Origin: Luidia sarsii | Taxonomy: Eukaryota > Echinodermata > Asteroidea > Paxillosida > Luidiidae | Assembly: GCA_949987565.1 (NCBI GenBank) | Contig: OX465116.1 | Coordinates: forward strand, 1,217,001-1,281,000 | DNA length: 64,000 nucleotides | Direction of reading: 5' to 3' | Part shown: positions 1-11,536 of the stretch, one piece after another | Numbering within the stretch: position 1 is the first letter of the stretch | Layout of the letters: the number at the start of each line of letters is the position of its first letter | The notes under the pieces: model-generated | Seen by the model: only the letters and a program-made list of their open reading frames with translations | Told to the model about the DNA's origin: nothing | Database searches by the model: none | Translations under genes and position numbers: made by a program

Positions 1-3000
1 ATTTCTGAAGAAAAATCGTCAAATTTCCCAACAGGGAAAAACTTTGTCTCACAGGGTCGGAAAATCTGGTTTTGGCAAGACTATAGCCTTGGTATTGGCC
101 ATTTTTGACCCAAAATTTATCTTTTCAGATTGGCTCCAAAATCGCTGAGGAGACTCGTAGGGACCCATAGAACACATTTCTGAAGAAAAATCGTCAAATT
201 TCCCTACAGGGAAAAACTTTGTCTCACAGGGTCGGAAAATCTGGTTTTGGCAAGACTATAGCCTTGTTATTGCCCATTTTTGACCCAAAATTTATGTTTT
301 TAGATTTGCTCCAAATTAGCTGAGCAGACTCGTAGGGACCCATAGAACACATTTCTGAAGAAAAATCGGCAAATTTCCCAACAGGGAAAAACTTTGTCTC
401 ACAGGGTCGGAAAATCTGGTTTTGGCAAGACTATAGCCTTGGTATTGGCCATTTTTGACCCAAAATTTATGTTTTCAGATTTGCTCCAAAATAGCTGAGG
501 AGACTCGTAGGGACCCATAGAACACATTTCTGAAGAAAAATCGGCAAATTTCCCAACAGGGAAAAACTTTGTCTCACAGGGTCGGAAAATCTGGTTTTGG
601 CAAGACTATAGCCTTGGTATTGGCCATTTTTGACCCAAAATTTATCTTTTCAGATGTGCTCCAAAATAGCTGAGGAGACTCGTAGGGACCCATAGAACAC
701 ATTTCTGAAGAAAAATCGTCAAATTTCCCAACAGGGAAAAACTTTGTCTCACAGGGTCGGAAAATCTGGTTTTGGCAAGACTATAGCCTTGTTATTGCCC
801 ATTTTTGACCCAAAATTTATCTTTTCAGATTGGCTCCAAAATCGCTGAGGAGACTCGTAGGGACCCATAGAACACATTTCTGAAGAAAAATCGTCAAATT
901 TCCCAACAGGGAAAAAGTTTGTCTCACAGGGTCGGAAAATCTGGTTTTGGCAAGACTATAGCCTTGGTATCAATATTGGCCTTTTTTGACCCAAAATTTA
1001 TGTTTTTGGATTGGCTCCAAAATGGCTGAGCAGACTCGTAGGGACCCATAGAACACATTTCTGAAGAAAAATCGTCAAATTTCCCAACAGGGAAAAAGTT
1101 TGTCTCACAGGGTCGGAAAATCTGGTTTTGGCAAGACTATAGCCTTGTTATTGCCCATTTTTGACCCAAAATTTATGTCTTCAGATTTGCTCCAAAATAG
1201 CTGAGGAGACTCGTAGGGACCCATAGAACACATTTCTGAAGAAAAATCGTCAAATTTCCCAACAGGGAAAAAGTTTGTCTCACAGGGTCGGAAAATCTGG
1301 TTTTGGCAAGACTATAGCCTTGGTATCAATATTGGCCTTTTTTGACCCAAAATTTATGTTTTCGGATTGGCTCCAAAATGGCTGAGCAGACTCGTAGGGA
1401 CCCATAGAACACATTTCTGAAGAAAAATCGTAAAATTTCCCAACAGGGAAAAACTTTGTCTCACAGGGTCGGAAAATCTGGTTTTGGCAAGACTATAGCC
1501 TTGTTATTGCCCATTTTTGACCCAAAATTTATGTCTTCAGATTTGCTCCAAAATAGCTGAGGAGACTCGTAGGGACCTATAGAACACATTTCTGAAGAAA
1601 AATCGTCAAATTTCCCAACAGGGAAAAACTTTGTCTCACAGGGTCGGAAAATCTGGTTTTGGCAAGACTATAGCCTTGGTATTGGCCATTTTTGACCCAA
1701 AATTTATGTTTTCAGATTTGCTCCAAAATAGCTGAGCAAACTCGTAGGGAGCCATAGAACACATTTCTGAAGAAAAATCGTCAAATTTCCCAACAGGGAA
1801 AAACTTTGTCTCACAGGGTCGGAAAATCTGGTTTTGGCAAGACTTTAGCCTTGTTATTGCCCATTTTTGACCCAAAATTTATCTTTTCAGATTGGCTCCA
1901 AAATAGCTGAGGAGACTCGTAGGGACCCATAGAACACATTTCTGAAGAAATTTCGTCAAATTTCTCAACAGGGAAAAAGTTTGTCTCACAGGGTCGGAAA
2001 ATCTGGTTTTGGCAAGACTATAGCCTTGTTATCAATATTGGCCTTTTTTGACCCAAAATTTATGTCTTCGGATTGGCTCCAAAATAGCTGAGGAGACTCG
2101 TAGGGACCCATAGAACACATTTCTGAAGAAAAATCGTCAAATTTCCCAACAGGGAAAAACTTTGTCTCACAGGGTCGGAAAATCTGGTTTTGGCAAGACT
2201 ATAGCCTTGTTATTGCCCATTTTTGACCCAAAATTTATGTCTTCAGATTTGCTCCAAAATAGCTGAGGAGACTCGTAGGGACCTATAGAACACATTTCTG
2301 AAGAAAAATCGTCAAATTTCCCAACAGGGAAAAACTTTGTCTCACAGGGTCGGAAAATCTGGTTTTGGCAAGACTATAGCCTTGGTATTGGCCATTTTTG
2401 ACCCAAAATTTATCTTTTCAGATTGGCTCCAAAATCGCTGAGGAGACTCGTAGGGACCCATAGAACACATTTCTGAAGAAAAATCGTCAAATTTCCCTAC
2501 AGGGAAAAACTTTGTCTCACAGGGTCGGAAAATCTGGTTTTGGCAAGACTATAGCCTTGTTATTGCCCATTTTTGACCCAAAATTTATGTTTTTAGATTT
2601 GCTCCAAATTAGCTGAGCAGACTCGTAGGGACCCATAGAACACATTTCTGAAGAAAAATCGGCAAATTTCCCAACAGGGAAAAACTTTGTCTCACAGGGT
2701 CGGAAAATCTGGTTTTGGCAAGACTATAGCCTCGGTATTGGCCATTTTTGACCCAAAATTTATGTTTTCAGATTTGCTCCAAAATAGCTGAGGAGACTCG
2801 TAGGGACCCATAGAACACATTTCTGAAGAAAAATCGGCAAATTTCCCAACAGGGAAAAACTTTGTCTCACAGGGTCGGAAAATCTGGTTTTGGCAAGACT
2901 ATAGCCTTGGTATTGGCCATTTTTGACCCAAAATTTATCTTTTCAGATGTGCTCCAAAATAGCTGAGGAGACTCGTAGGGACCCATAGAACACATTTCTG

Positions 3001-4875
3001 AAGAAAAATCGTCAAATTTCCCAACAGGGAAAAACTTTGTCTCACAGGGTCGGAAAATCTGGTTTTGGCAAGACTATAGCCTTGTTATTGCCCATTTTTG
3101 ACCCAAAATTTATCTTTTCAGATTGGCTCCAAAATCGCTGAGGAGACTCGTAGGGACCCATAGAACACATTTCTGAAGAAAAATCGTCAAATTTCCCAAC
3201 AGGGAAAAAGTTTGTCTCACAGGGTCGGAAAATCTGGTTTTGGCAAGACTATAGCCTTGGTATCAATATTGGCCTTTTTTGACCCAAAATTTATGTTTTC
3301 GGATTGGCTCCAAAATGGCTGAGCAGACTCGTAGGGACCCATAGAACACATTTCTGAAGAAAAATCGTCAAATTTCCCAACAGGGAAAAAGTTTGTCTCA
3401 CAGGGTCGGAAAATCTGGTTTTGGCAAGACTATAGCCTTGTTATTGCCCATTTTTGACCCAAAATTTATGTCTTCAGATTTGCTCCAAAATAGCTGAGGA
3501 GACTCGTAGGGACCCATAGAACACATTTCTGAAGAAAAATCGTCAAATTTCCCAACAGGGAAAAAGTTTGTCTCACAGGGTCGGAAAATCTGGTTTTGGC
3601 AAGACTATAGCCTTGGTATCAATATTGGCCTTTTTTGACCCAAAATTTATGTTTTCGGATTGGCTCCAAAATGGCTGAGCAGACTCGTAGGGACCCATAG
3701 AACACATTTCTGAAGAAAAATCGTAAAAATTCCCAACAGGGAAAAACTTTGTCTCACAGGGTCGGAAAATCTGGTTTTGGCAAGACTATAGCCTTGTTAT
3801 TGGCCATTTTTGACCCAAAATTTATGTTTTCAGATTTGCTCCAAAATAGCTGAGCAAACTCGTAGGGAGCCATAGAACACATTTCTGAAGAAAAATCGTC
3901 AAATTTCCCAACAGGGAAAAACTTTGTCTCACAGGGTCGGAAAATCTGGTTTTGGCAAGACTTTAGCCTTGTTATTGCCCATTTTTGACCCAAAATTTAT
4001 CTTTTCAGATTGGCTCCAAAATAGCTGAGGAGACTCGTAGGGACCCATAGAACACATTTCTGAAGAAATTTCGTCAAATTTCTCAACAGGGAAAAAGTTT
4101 GTCTCACAGGGTCGGAAAATCTGGTTTTGGCAAGACTATAGCCTTGTTATCAATATTGGCCTTTTTTGACCCAAAATTTATGTCTTCGGATTGGCTCCAA
4201 AATAGCTGAGGAGACTCGTAGGGACCCATAGAACACATTTCTGAAGAAAAATCGTCAAATTTCCCAACAGGGAAAAACTTTGTCTCACAGGGTCGGAAAA
4301 TCTGGTTTTGGCAAGACTATAGCCTTGGTATCAATATTGGCCATTTTTGACCCAAATTTTATCTTTTCAGATTGGCTCCAAAATAGCTGAGCAGACTCGT
4401 AGAGACCCATAGAACACATTTCTGAAGAAAAATCGTCAAATTTCCCAACAGGGAAAAACTTTGTCTCACAGGGTCGGAAAATCTGGTTTTGGCAAGACTA
4501 TAGCCTTGGTATTGGCCATTTTTGACCCAAAATTTATCTTTTCAGATTGGCTCCAAAATCGCTGAGGAGACTCGTAGGGACCCATAGAACACATTTCTGA
4601 AGAAAAATCGTCAAATTTCCCAACAGGGAAAAAGTTTGTCTCACAGGGTCGGAAAATCTGGTTTTGGCCAAGACTATAGCCTTGTTATCAATATTGGCCA
4701 TTTTTGAACCAAAATTTATGTCTTTGGATTGGCTCCAAAATGGCTAAGAAGACTCGTAGGGACCTATAGAACACATTTCTGAAGAAATTGCGTCAAATTT
4801 CTCAACAGGGAAAAACTTTGTCTCACAGGGTCGGAAAATCTGGTTTTTGACCCAAAAATATGTCTTCTGAAGAAA
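1..4875. repeat. Satellite array, 175/181-bp monomers with higher-order structure
   Basis: About 27 head-to-tail copies of an AT-rich monomer. Most units are 175 bp; units with an extra TCAATA-type insertion before TTGGCC are about 181 bp. Each unit carries CTCACAGGGTCGG and CAAGACTATAGCC. Diagnostic variants recur at fixed distance: the CCCTACAGG variant at 201 recurs at 2494, and the TAAAA variant at 1431 recurs at 3724, an offset of 2293 bp (13 units). Variants beyond 1636 recur at 2118 bp, so the second higher-order copy lacks one monomer. Units decay after about 4750. The left end is outside the window. Two 79-codon open frames (1636-1875 and 3754-3993) are by-products of the repeat. No gene is visible. 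Confidence 0.97.
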
Positions 4876-5443
4876 TTTTGGGAACAAGGTCCAATTTTTT
4901 GTCAGAAAATGCAACGACTGTAAGGCCTAACCCTTTACTGGTATTTTTTGACCTTTTTGGCCCGAAATCATCCAGTCTTTGAGAAAAAAATTAGTTAATT
5001 TCATTCATTTTAATAAAATCACCCCTTTTCACAGAAAGTTGTAGATAAAACATTGTCAATAATGGCAAAAGGAAAGATAAAAAAGACTGCATCCTAGAAG
5101 ATAAAAGGACAGGTGTAAATTAACATACAGGGTAAGACATACTGATAAGTCTCAGTTCAAAGAAACCCATTTATTTCAACACATGATTTGGTAATGAATA
5201 ATGATGGCTAGAAATACAAAAGATTAGGTAAATACAAAGATAATCTGACAGGGGCTGTGTCACACACTAGTCCAAGATTGTTTGAACATCAATTATTCCC
5301 TTTCATTTTCATTGTTTCTGGGAAAACAGGATTAAGAATTTGGTTCACAAAATGTAATCATTTCCTTCCTGATACCAGTTTCCACAAATTTGTCCACAAT
5401 GTTAAGAGCTGGGGCCTCCCAGTGTTAAAGGCCCTAGTGTAAG
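4876..5443. other. Unique AT-rich intergenic sequence
   Basis: No convincing gene. The stretch 5245-5335 (GGGGCTGTGTCACAC through AAAACAGGATTAAG) recurs at about 7105-7195 with few changes, so part of it is an unidentified dispersed repeat. No coding signal or RNA gene is seen. Confidence 0.6.
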
Positions 5444-5477
5444 AAATAGTTTATTACTCGCGAGTAATAAACTATTT
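5444..5477. repeat. 34-bp perfect palindrome centred on CTCGCGAG
   Basis: The 17 bases 5444-5460 are followed directly by their exact reverse complement at 5461-5477, with no spacer. The outer part is AT-rich (AAATAGTTTATTA) and the centre is TCGCGA. This could be a binding site, a fold-back remnant or a recombination scar; the sequence does not decide. Confidence 0.95.
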
Positions 5478-6097
5478 GTCTACGTTTGAGTGAAGAATTC
5501 TCAAGAAGTACAACCTCCAAGACTGTAAGATTTCAACATGAGGATTCTATCATGACCATCTAGAATCATGACCATCTAAGTGTGTAAATTAGAAGGAAAT
5601 CTGTGGACATGGATGTTTTCCGATCTTCCCAGAATGATTGTTGGTACATGAAGTTAGATTTGTGATGCCAGATCAAGTATCCCCATCCTTTCAATTTCTT
5701 TCAAGAATCTGCAATACAGAACTGTCATCAAATCAGGAAAATATTAAGAGATGACCTTCATTCCTAAGTGGTGTACAAATCAGGAATATACTCAAAAAGG
5801 GGAACAAGATGTTCGAATCCCACCAAAAAGGAGTATTTTTCCGCAAGGCCATTGAATAAAACGCCCAACTGTACCAAAACCTGGAAAAATGCAACATGGT
5901 TCTCAGTACGGCAAACTGCAACCACTTTGTTTATAAAAGATACAAATAGTTTCTATGCACAGATTGGAATGCAATTGCATAAAAACAGATTTTCATGTTG
6001 GAATCCGAGCCGAAAATGACTGAAATCTCTGAAATGGTCTACTAATACTGAAAAACATCCCTAAAAGTTGATCTCAAAAACATTTATCAGTATTTAA

Positions 6098-6250
6098 ATT
6101 GAGTGGGCCTGACGTTTCAATCCTAGCAGGACCTTTCTCAAACAGGACCTCGCAGGACCTTTCTCAAAGGCCTTTGAGAAAGGTCCTGCTAGGATCGAAA
6201 TGTCAGGCAGTTTGTCAGTAGGCAGTTTGCGACATTTTTGTATTTCACTG
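6098..6250. mobile_element. Fold-back MITE, family 1 copy
   Basis: This is an inverted repeat whose arms contain GGCCTGACGTTTC, CCTAGCAGGACC and TTTCTCAAAGG, followed by the outer terminal motif CAGTTTGC...ACATTTTTGTAT. The left arm has a short internal duplication of the CAGGACCT segment. The same arms occur at many other places in the window in either orientation, so it is a dispersed non-autonomous family. No transposase is encoded here. Confidence 0.85.
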
Positions 6251-6854
6251 TCCTATAATTTAGTACTCTTTTAAGGGTCTGTGCAATAAATATCAGTCTA
6301 GCTCATTTCTGCTGTCATCTACGAATCTGAATTGTACAAACATATTGGCAAGCTTCTTTTCCTTAGTGGAGTCAGAAATTGGTCATCTCGTTTTACCTTC
6401 AAAAATATCCTTATAAAAATGAGGGCGCTATTGTAAGGTCATGTCAGGAACCCACAGTTTAAAACATCAGAAAAACATTAACTTTCAAACTGCACATTAA
6501 TCCCTCTGGGTTGGGCTTGATGAAAAACTCCTTCACTAAATGATTATGAAGCATACATTTTGGCAGTAGATTAACAGGTTGACGGATAGGTCTGCAGGAA
6601 AAACCAGAAATTTTCAGAAACTTTTGTACACAGCCAATTGAGTGTCTGTTGCAAGATCCTACAATGACATCACAAATTTGCTCATGAATTTTGAAATTTT
6701 CATTGGCATAAAAACTGAAACCTTGCAAATACGACCCCTAAAACGAATGTGGAAAACAGTTTAATTGTTAGAAACATTGGAAAACAGTTCTGTAGCATGG
6801 ATTGCAGTGAATAAGACTTGAGGCTTTGCATGGTGGGTGAACCAATATAGGAGG

Positions 6855-7050
6855 GTTTGCGGTGACACCTTCTATAAGGTCTCTTAAAGAAGAGGTATGG
6901 TTGTGAAAAGAACCCAAATGATAACTTGACATTGCGACTAGTATGCTCTGGCCGTCAACATTCTACCGGCCAGAGCATACTGACCAGAATGTCAAGTTAT
7001 CATTCGGGTTCTTTTCACAACCATACCTCTTCTTTAAGAGACCTTATACA
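6855..7050. mobile_element. Fold-back MITE, family 2 (long inverted repeat, about 80-bp arms)
   Basis: Arms 6873-6950 and 6965-7048 are near-perfect reverse complements around a loop of about 14 bases. They contain AAGAAGAGGTATGG, GATAACTTGACATT and GTATGCTCTGGCC. The outer flank has the family-2 terminal motif TTTGCGGTGACACC. The order of motifs matches the element at 36264-36530, which supports a common family. Confidence 0.8.
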
Positions 7051-7195
7051 TGAAGGATCTTGGAGAATTGTGCAGGATTGAGGAAAGTTGTATAATTAAT
7101 CTGACAGGGGCTGTGTCACACACTAGTCCAAGATTGTGTGAACATCAATTATTCCTTTCATTTTCATTGTTTCTGTGAAAACAGGATTAAGTGGT

Positions 7196-7330
7196 GTACA
7201 AACTGCTCCCTGACTAAAATGACCTGCAATACATAAATCTCACAGGCTAGAGGTCCTGTGGTTTTGATCCTAGCAGGACCTTTCTCAAAGGCAAAGAGAA
7301 AGGCCCTGTAACTTTTGAGATTTAAGCAAA
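7196..7330. mobile_element. Fold-back MITE, family 1 copy (degraded)
   Basis: It contains TACAAACTGCTCCCTGACTAAAATGACC (the outer arm), then TTTTGATCCTAGCAGG and a short reverse arm ending in AACTTTTGAGATTTA. It is shorter and more diverged than the 35.7-kb copy. Confidence 0.7.
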
Positions 7331-7965
7331 TGTTGGCACTTAAGCATCTATATGAAATAGGACCTGGTGTGTAGGACTTGTTTCAAAAACATACCAAAGT
7401 TAAGTGCACACCCCAAACAGCAGACAATATACAGTGGAAGGTCGCTGTAACAAGCATTCCAGGATCCATGAAAATTGTTCAGTATAGAGGTTGTTAGTTA
7501 TAGCAGTTGCAGCCAAATATTCTGTACACAAAAAATCGTGAGCCAAAGGGTATCTTCGCTATAGCCGAATATTCGGTATATCGGCTTTTGTTACAGCGAC
7601 GTTCCACTGTACAAGACAAATGCAGTCATTCCAGACATATAATACCCCTCCCGGAAAAAAATATCCTATGTAAGTTGCATTTCGCTGTGGAATATTATTC
7701 ACCATTTAAAGTCAATTGACAGAGAAGTGACAAGATTGATTTTTTAAACAAACTAACAAGTTGAAACAAGGGCAACTCAAAACAAAACAAAGATTTCGAT
7801 GTTTACAGACACGGTTTGCATGCACTTTTCCAAAAGCAAAACATTCATAAAAACAAGGAAACACAACAAAATAAATAACAGAAAATGAAAACCTCTAAAC
7901 AAACAAAGGACATAAAAACAGACTAGGAAATTGTCAACAAATTTAAGAAAAAAAATTGGCAAATA
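7331..7965. other. No gene seen; AT-rich sequence
   Basis: It contains a short inverted motif around 7455-7600 (GTATAGAGGTTG...TTCGGTATATCGG) and A-rich stretches to 7965. The latter look like the 3' body of the SINE that follows on the minus strand. Confidence 0.5.
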
Positions 7966-8190
7966 AAACTTTGACTGAACCAGAGACCTCTGGTTTTGCA
8001 TACCAGCGCTCTTCCCATCTTAGCTATCCAGCCCTTAGATGGTGACCTTTCCAAATAGTCAACTAGTCTTTGCCGGGGTGGGGGCGCCAGTCAGAAGCAA
8101 TTCAACCATTAACTGCCGTATATCTCCAGGGATCACACCCTTGCTTTCATTCAGATGCAAACAACTAATAAAATTGTCAACAATTCAGCA
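7966..8190 (-). mobile_element. tRNA-derived SINE, family A
   Basis: Read on the minus strand, a tRNA-like head carries an A box (TAGCT-AGATGG type) and a B box (GGTTCA). It has an anticodon stem CTGGT/ACCAG around loop ATGCAAA, resembling tRNA-Cys. Upstream of the head is the family-specific segment containing GGGGGCGCCAGTCAGAAGC (on the plus strand). The same arrangement recurs at 8.7, 18.1, 18.55, 43.3 and 49.2 kb. It is not a tRNA gene, because the acceptor stem is not intact and the flanks are repetitive. Confidence 0.8.
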
Positions 8191-8698
8191 ACATTTGACT
8201 GGAGTGGGACGTGAACCCTGGTCTCGGAATTCTCCGTCCCCCGGGCTTGGGGGACGACCACAGTCAGTTTATCGCAGCTAGTCTAGAGGGCGTCAGTCAG
8301 AAGCATTGATGCATCAACCATTGGCAGGGGCCGCAAACCTCCATTTTCATTCAGATGCAATTGCCAGTGGGCACGTGATTCACGTGCTTCGTTACTGGCC
8401 GACAGACAGCAGGCGTGGAGAGCAAATGTCACATTGCTTTCTCTGATGGATGGAGCTGACTTATGTTTCTCTTAAGGCCTTGTTGCTTCGGGTTCTGACT
8501 CGCTGGCACGGGATAGTCCAGTTACAGTGGAACTTACAAACCTTCAAAAACAATCAAAAACAAATTCAAACAAAAAGGTAAACAAACAGAAATTGGGGAA
8601 CTTGAGAAAATCTTTCTGTTCTGCAAGAAAACGAACAGACACAATAACGGAAATTAAAACTGACTGGGAACATTTGAACAAATTGAAAATTGGCAAAG

Positions 8699-8990
8699 AA
8701 AACTTTGAATGGACCAGGATTTGAACTCGAGACCTCTGGTTTGGCATACCAGGGCTCTTATCATCTGAGCTATCAAGCCCTTAGATGGTAGCCTTCCCAA
8801 ATAGTCAACTAGTCTTTGCCGGGGTGGGGGCGCCAGTCAGAAGCAATTCAACCATTAAATGCCGTACAAGTATATCTCCAGGGATCATGCCCCTGTTTTC
8901 ATTCAGATGCAAACAACCAATTGTTGTAAACCTGGCTACAGCAGCTCGGGGATCACACAAAGTGGATGCAGCTTTTTCAATTCAAGTCAA
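8699..8990 (-). mobile_element. tRNA-derived SINE, family A
   Basis: Second copy of the tRNA-like SINE. The head lies at about 8705-8785, with anticodon loop ATGCCAA and stem CTGGT/ACCAG. The GGCGCCAGTCAGAAGC segment lies at about 8830. It extends to the CAGCTCGGGGATCACAC segment, which is also present at 18.72 kb. Confidence 0.8.
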
Positions 8991-9109
8991 ACAAATCAAT
9001 GAAAACTGACTGGCAACTTGTGAAAAATTGGCAAACAGAGTAAATAAAATCTTCCTAAAAACTAGGAGGGCCTAAAGTTTCAAACCCAGTAGGACCTTTC
9101 TCAAACGCA

Positions 9110-9529
9110 AAAGTTTTCACATCGCCATTTTTACGCCAAGCAAACTAGAACAGAGTACAGAATACATGAATTCATAAATTTCATTCCAATCAAATATTCA
9201 GATATCCAAATTTGGCACAACTGTGGCCAATGAGGATGTCTCAAATCATCCGCCTCATTAATTATGCAAAATCCACCAGTGCTGATGAATTATTCATACC
9301 GTTGCTGTGACAACTGGGGCAGGACCTGGACGCTGGTTCTCATGATGGAAGTTTTGGTAGGACCACACCTGTCTCTAGCTGAGGATGAAGAGACGTTTAG
9401 CATCATCTACAAAGTCAGACAAATGAAACAAAAATCAGCGACGTAAGGTAAATGAAAGAAGACAAGTCCCAGTTCATTCGTCTTACCATCAAATTATCAA
9501 ATCAAATATCACCCTCCATAATCCTCCGG
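9110..9529. other. No gene seen
   Basis: A family-1 MITE arm fragment is at 9066-9110. The remainder is AT-rich with a 60-codon open frame (9264-9446) that has no recognisable domain or splice support. Confidence 0.5.
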
Positions 9530-9976
9530 GTTGTGTTGGAGGATTGTGGAGGATTATTGAGGCAAGTATGAACATTTCCAGTTGGAGGATTATGGAGGAT
9601 TGAGGAAGCATGCTACAATGAGATCTTGGAGGATTGTGGAGGATTAAGGAAGGTTGTCATATTTACACCAGAGGACTGTGGAGGATTGAGGAAGGTTGTC
9701 AAAATTACACGGGAGGATTGCGGAGGATTGAGGAAGGTTGTCGAATTTACACTGGAGGATTGAGGAGGCATGCCACAATGACATCTTGGAGGATTATGGA
9801 GGATTGGAGAAGGTTGTTAAAGTCACACTGGAGGATTGTGAAAGCATGCTTCAATAGATCTTGGAGGATTGAGGAAGGTTGTCATATTTACACTGGAGGA
9901 TTGTGGAGGATTGTGGAAGATTGAGGAAGGTTGTAAAATTTACACTGGAGGATTGTGAAGGATTGAGGAGGGTTCC
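9530..9976 (+). repeat. GGAGGATTGTGGAGGATTGAGG minisatellite
   Basis: Irregular tandem repeats of GGAGGATT units alternate with a spacer of the form AGGTTGTCATATTTACAC. Composite units are roughly 50-65 bp. The 96-codon open frame inside it (9634-9924) is a repeat by-product. Confidence 0.9.
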
Positions 9977-10262
9977 ACGTATACAGTACTGTACCAAATG
10001 AGATACCCAATGAAATACCCACTAAAGTCAAGTGATGGTATGTTAACAGTGGTCGGTCTACTGGCTCAGTGGGTCTTCTTGGGGGAGGGGGTTACGGTTA
10101 TCACAACTCTACATGTTGACCCACCTGCAGCAAGTTGCCCTGCTCGGAAGACCAAGACCGCCAAGATGGTCAGGAGCCATGACGGCCGATGAAGGGATCC
10201 GGTAGACTTCTGCTGACTTGTCATCTGTCAAGATGTAGGCTGAACTGACCACGGGAGAAGCC

Positions 10263-10555
10263 ATGGAGACCTTGGAGGGTGGGGCGGGGCGGGGCAGGGT
10301 GGGGCAGGGCGGGGCAAGGCAGGGCAGGGAGGGGCAAGGCGAGGCAGGGTGGAGCAGGACGAGGCAGGGTTGGGCAAGGCAGGCAAGGGGGGCAAGGCGG
10401 GGCAGGGCATGGGAGGGCATGGCAGAGCAGGGCAAGGCGGGACAAGGCAGGGCAGGGCAGGACAGGGCAGGAAAGGGCGGGGCAGGGTGGGGCAGGGCAT
10501 GGCAGGGCAGGGCAGGGCGGGGCAGGGCAGGGCAGGGTATGGTATGGCAGGTTGG
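10263..10555 (+). repeat. G-rich GGGCAGGGCAG array
   Basis: About 290 bp of short GGGGCAGGGC/GGGCAAGGC units on the plus strand. The density of runs of three or more G makes it a strong G-quadruplex candidate. Long open frames on both strands (for example 10221-10577 minus and 10263-10580 plus) are composition artefacts. Confidence 0.95.
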
Positions 10556-10635
10556 AGTGCCTAATGGAATAGAGCAATGAATGGGAGGAAAATCACATTA
10601 AGACTCATGAATACACCACTGCATCTAATGAAGTA

Positions 10636-11158
10636 CTTTTTGCTATGAAAGTGAGATCAAAGGGAAAGGCAAGCAGTAGAGAGATCAAAGGAGGAAAGCT
10701 GATAGACAGACCAGGGTGAGATCAAAGGGAAGGGCAAGCAGTAGGGAAGGGATCAGAGGAGGAATGCTGGTAGACAGACCAGGGTGAGATCAAAGGGAAG
10801 GGCAAGCAGTAGGGAAGGGATCAATGGGGGAATGCTGGTAGACAGACCAGGGTGAGATCAAAGGGAAGGGCAAGCAGTAGGGAAGGGATCAATGGAGGAA
10901 TGCTGGTAGACAGACCAGGGTGAGATCAAAGGGAAGGGCGAGCAGTAGGGAAGGGATCAAAGGAGAATAGCTGGTAGACAGACCAGGGTGAGATCAAAGG
11001 GAAGGGCAAGCAGTAGGGAAGGGATCAAAGGAGGAAAGCTGGTAGACAGACCAGGGTGAGATCAAAGGGAAGGGCAAGCAGTAGGGAAGGGATCAATGGA
11101 GGAATGCTGGTAGACAGACCAGGGTGAGATCAAAGGGAAGGGCGAGCAGTAGGGAAGC
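10636..11158 (+). repeat. 68-bp minisatellite (copy A)
   Basis: About 7.6 units of 68 bp containing AGACAGACCAGGGTGAG, AAGGGAAGGGCAAGCAG and GGGAAGGGATCAA. The same 68-bp unit forms a second array in the opposite orientation at 30295-30835, inside TAF6 intron 2. Confidence 0.96.
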
Positions 11159-11199
11159 GAATGCAGAAGAATATGGGCACTGGCAAAATATACATATGT

Positions 11200-11332
11200 A
11201 AACATACAAAAATGTTGCAAACTGCTTACTGACTAAAAGCAAAATAACCAAAATGCAAATCTCTAAATTGAGTGGGCCTGATGAGTCGCCTGACGTTTTG
11301 ATCCTAGCACTAGCAGGACCTTTCTCGAAGGC
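11200..11332. mobile_element. Fold-back MITE, family 1, left half
   Basis: It begins with ACAAAAATGTTGCAAACTGC and TACTGACTAAAA, then AAATTGAGTGGGCCTGA and GATCCTAGCA...GGACCTTTCTCGAAGG. Only one arm is present, interrupted by a short duplication. The big 155-bp palindrome begins 50 bp downstream. Confidence 0.75.
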
Positions 11333-11381
11333 AGAAATAATGTGTAGAAATAATTAGCTCTAGCTATAGTTGAGTTACTCA

Positions 11382-11536
11382 TAGTCCGAGTAACTTGGAC
11401 CCGACAAGTCACCCTTTTTTTATCGAATTTTGAAATTTTGAGATTCGGGTGACTGTCAGTGACAGTCACCCGAATCTCAAAATTTCAAAATTCGATAAAA
11501 AAAGGGTGACTTGTCGGGTCCAAGTTACTCGGACTA
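11382..11536. repeat. 155-bp perfect palindrome (77-bp arms, 1-nt spacer)
   Basis: Bases 11382-11458 are the exact reverse complement of 11460-11536, with a single G at 11459 between them; no mismatch was found by eye over 77 positions. The centre reads GACTGTCA-G-TGACAGTC. Both strands encode the same peptide start, which explains twin open frames at 11263-11469 (minus) and 11449-11913 (plus). It is not related to either fold-back MITE family seen here. Confidence 0.96.

Noticed and set aside
10109..10580. Proline/cysteine-rich and glycine-rich ORFs
   Set aside because: Pure composition effect of the G-rich repeat.
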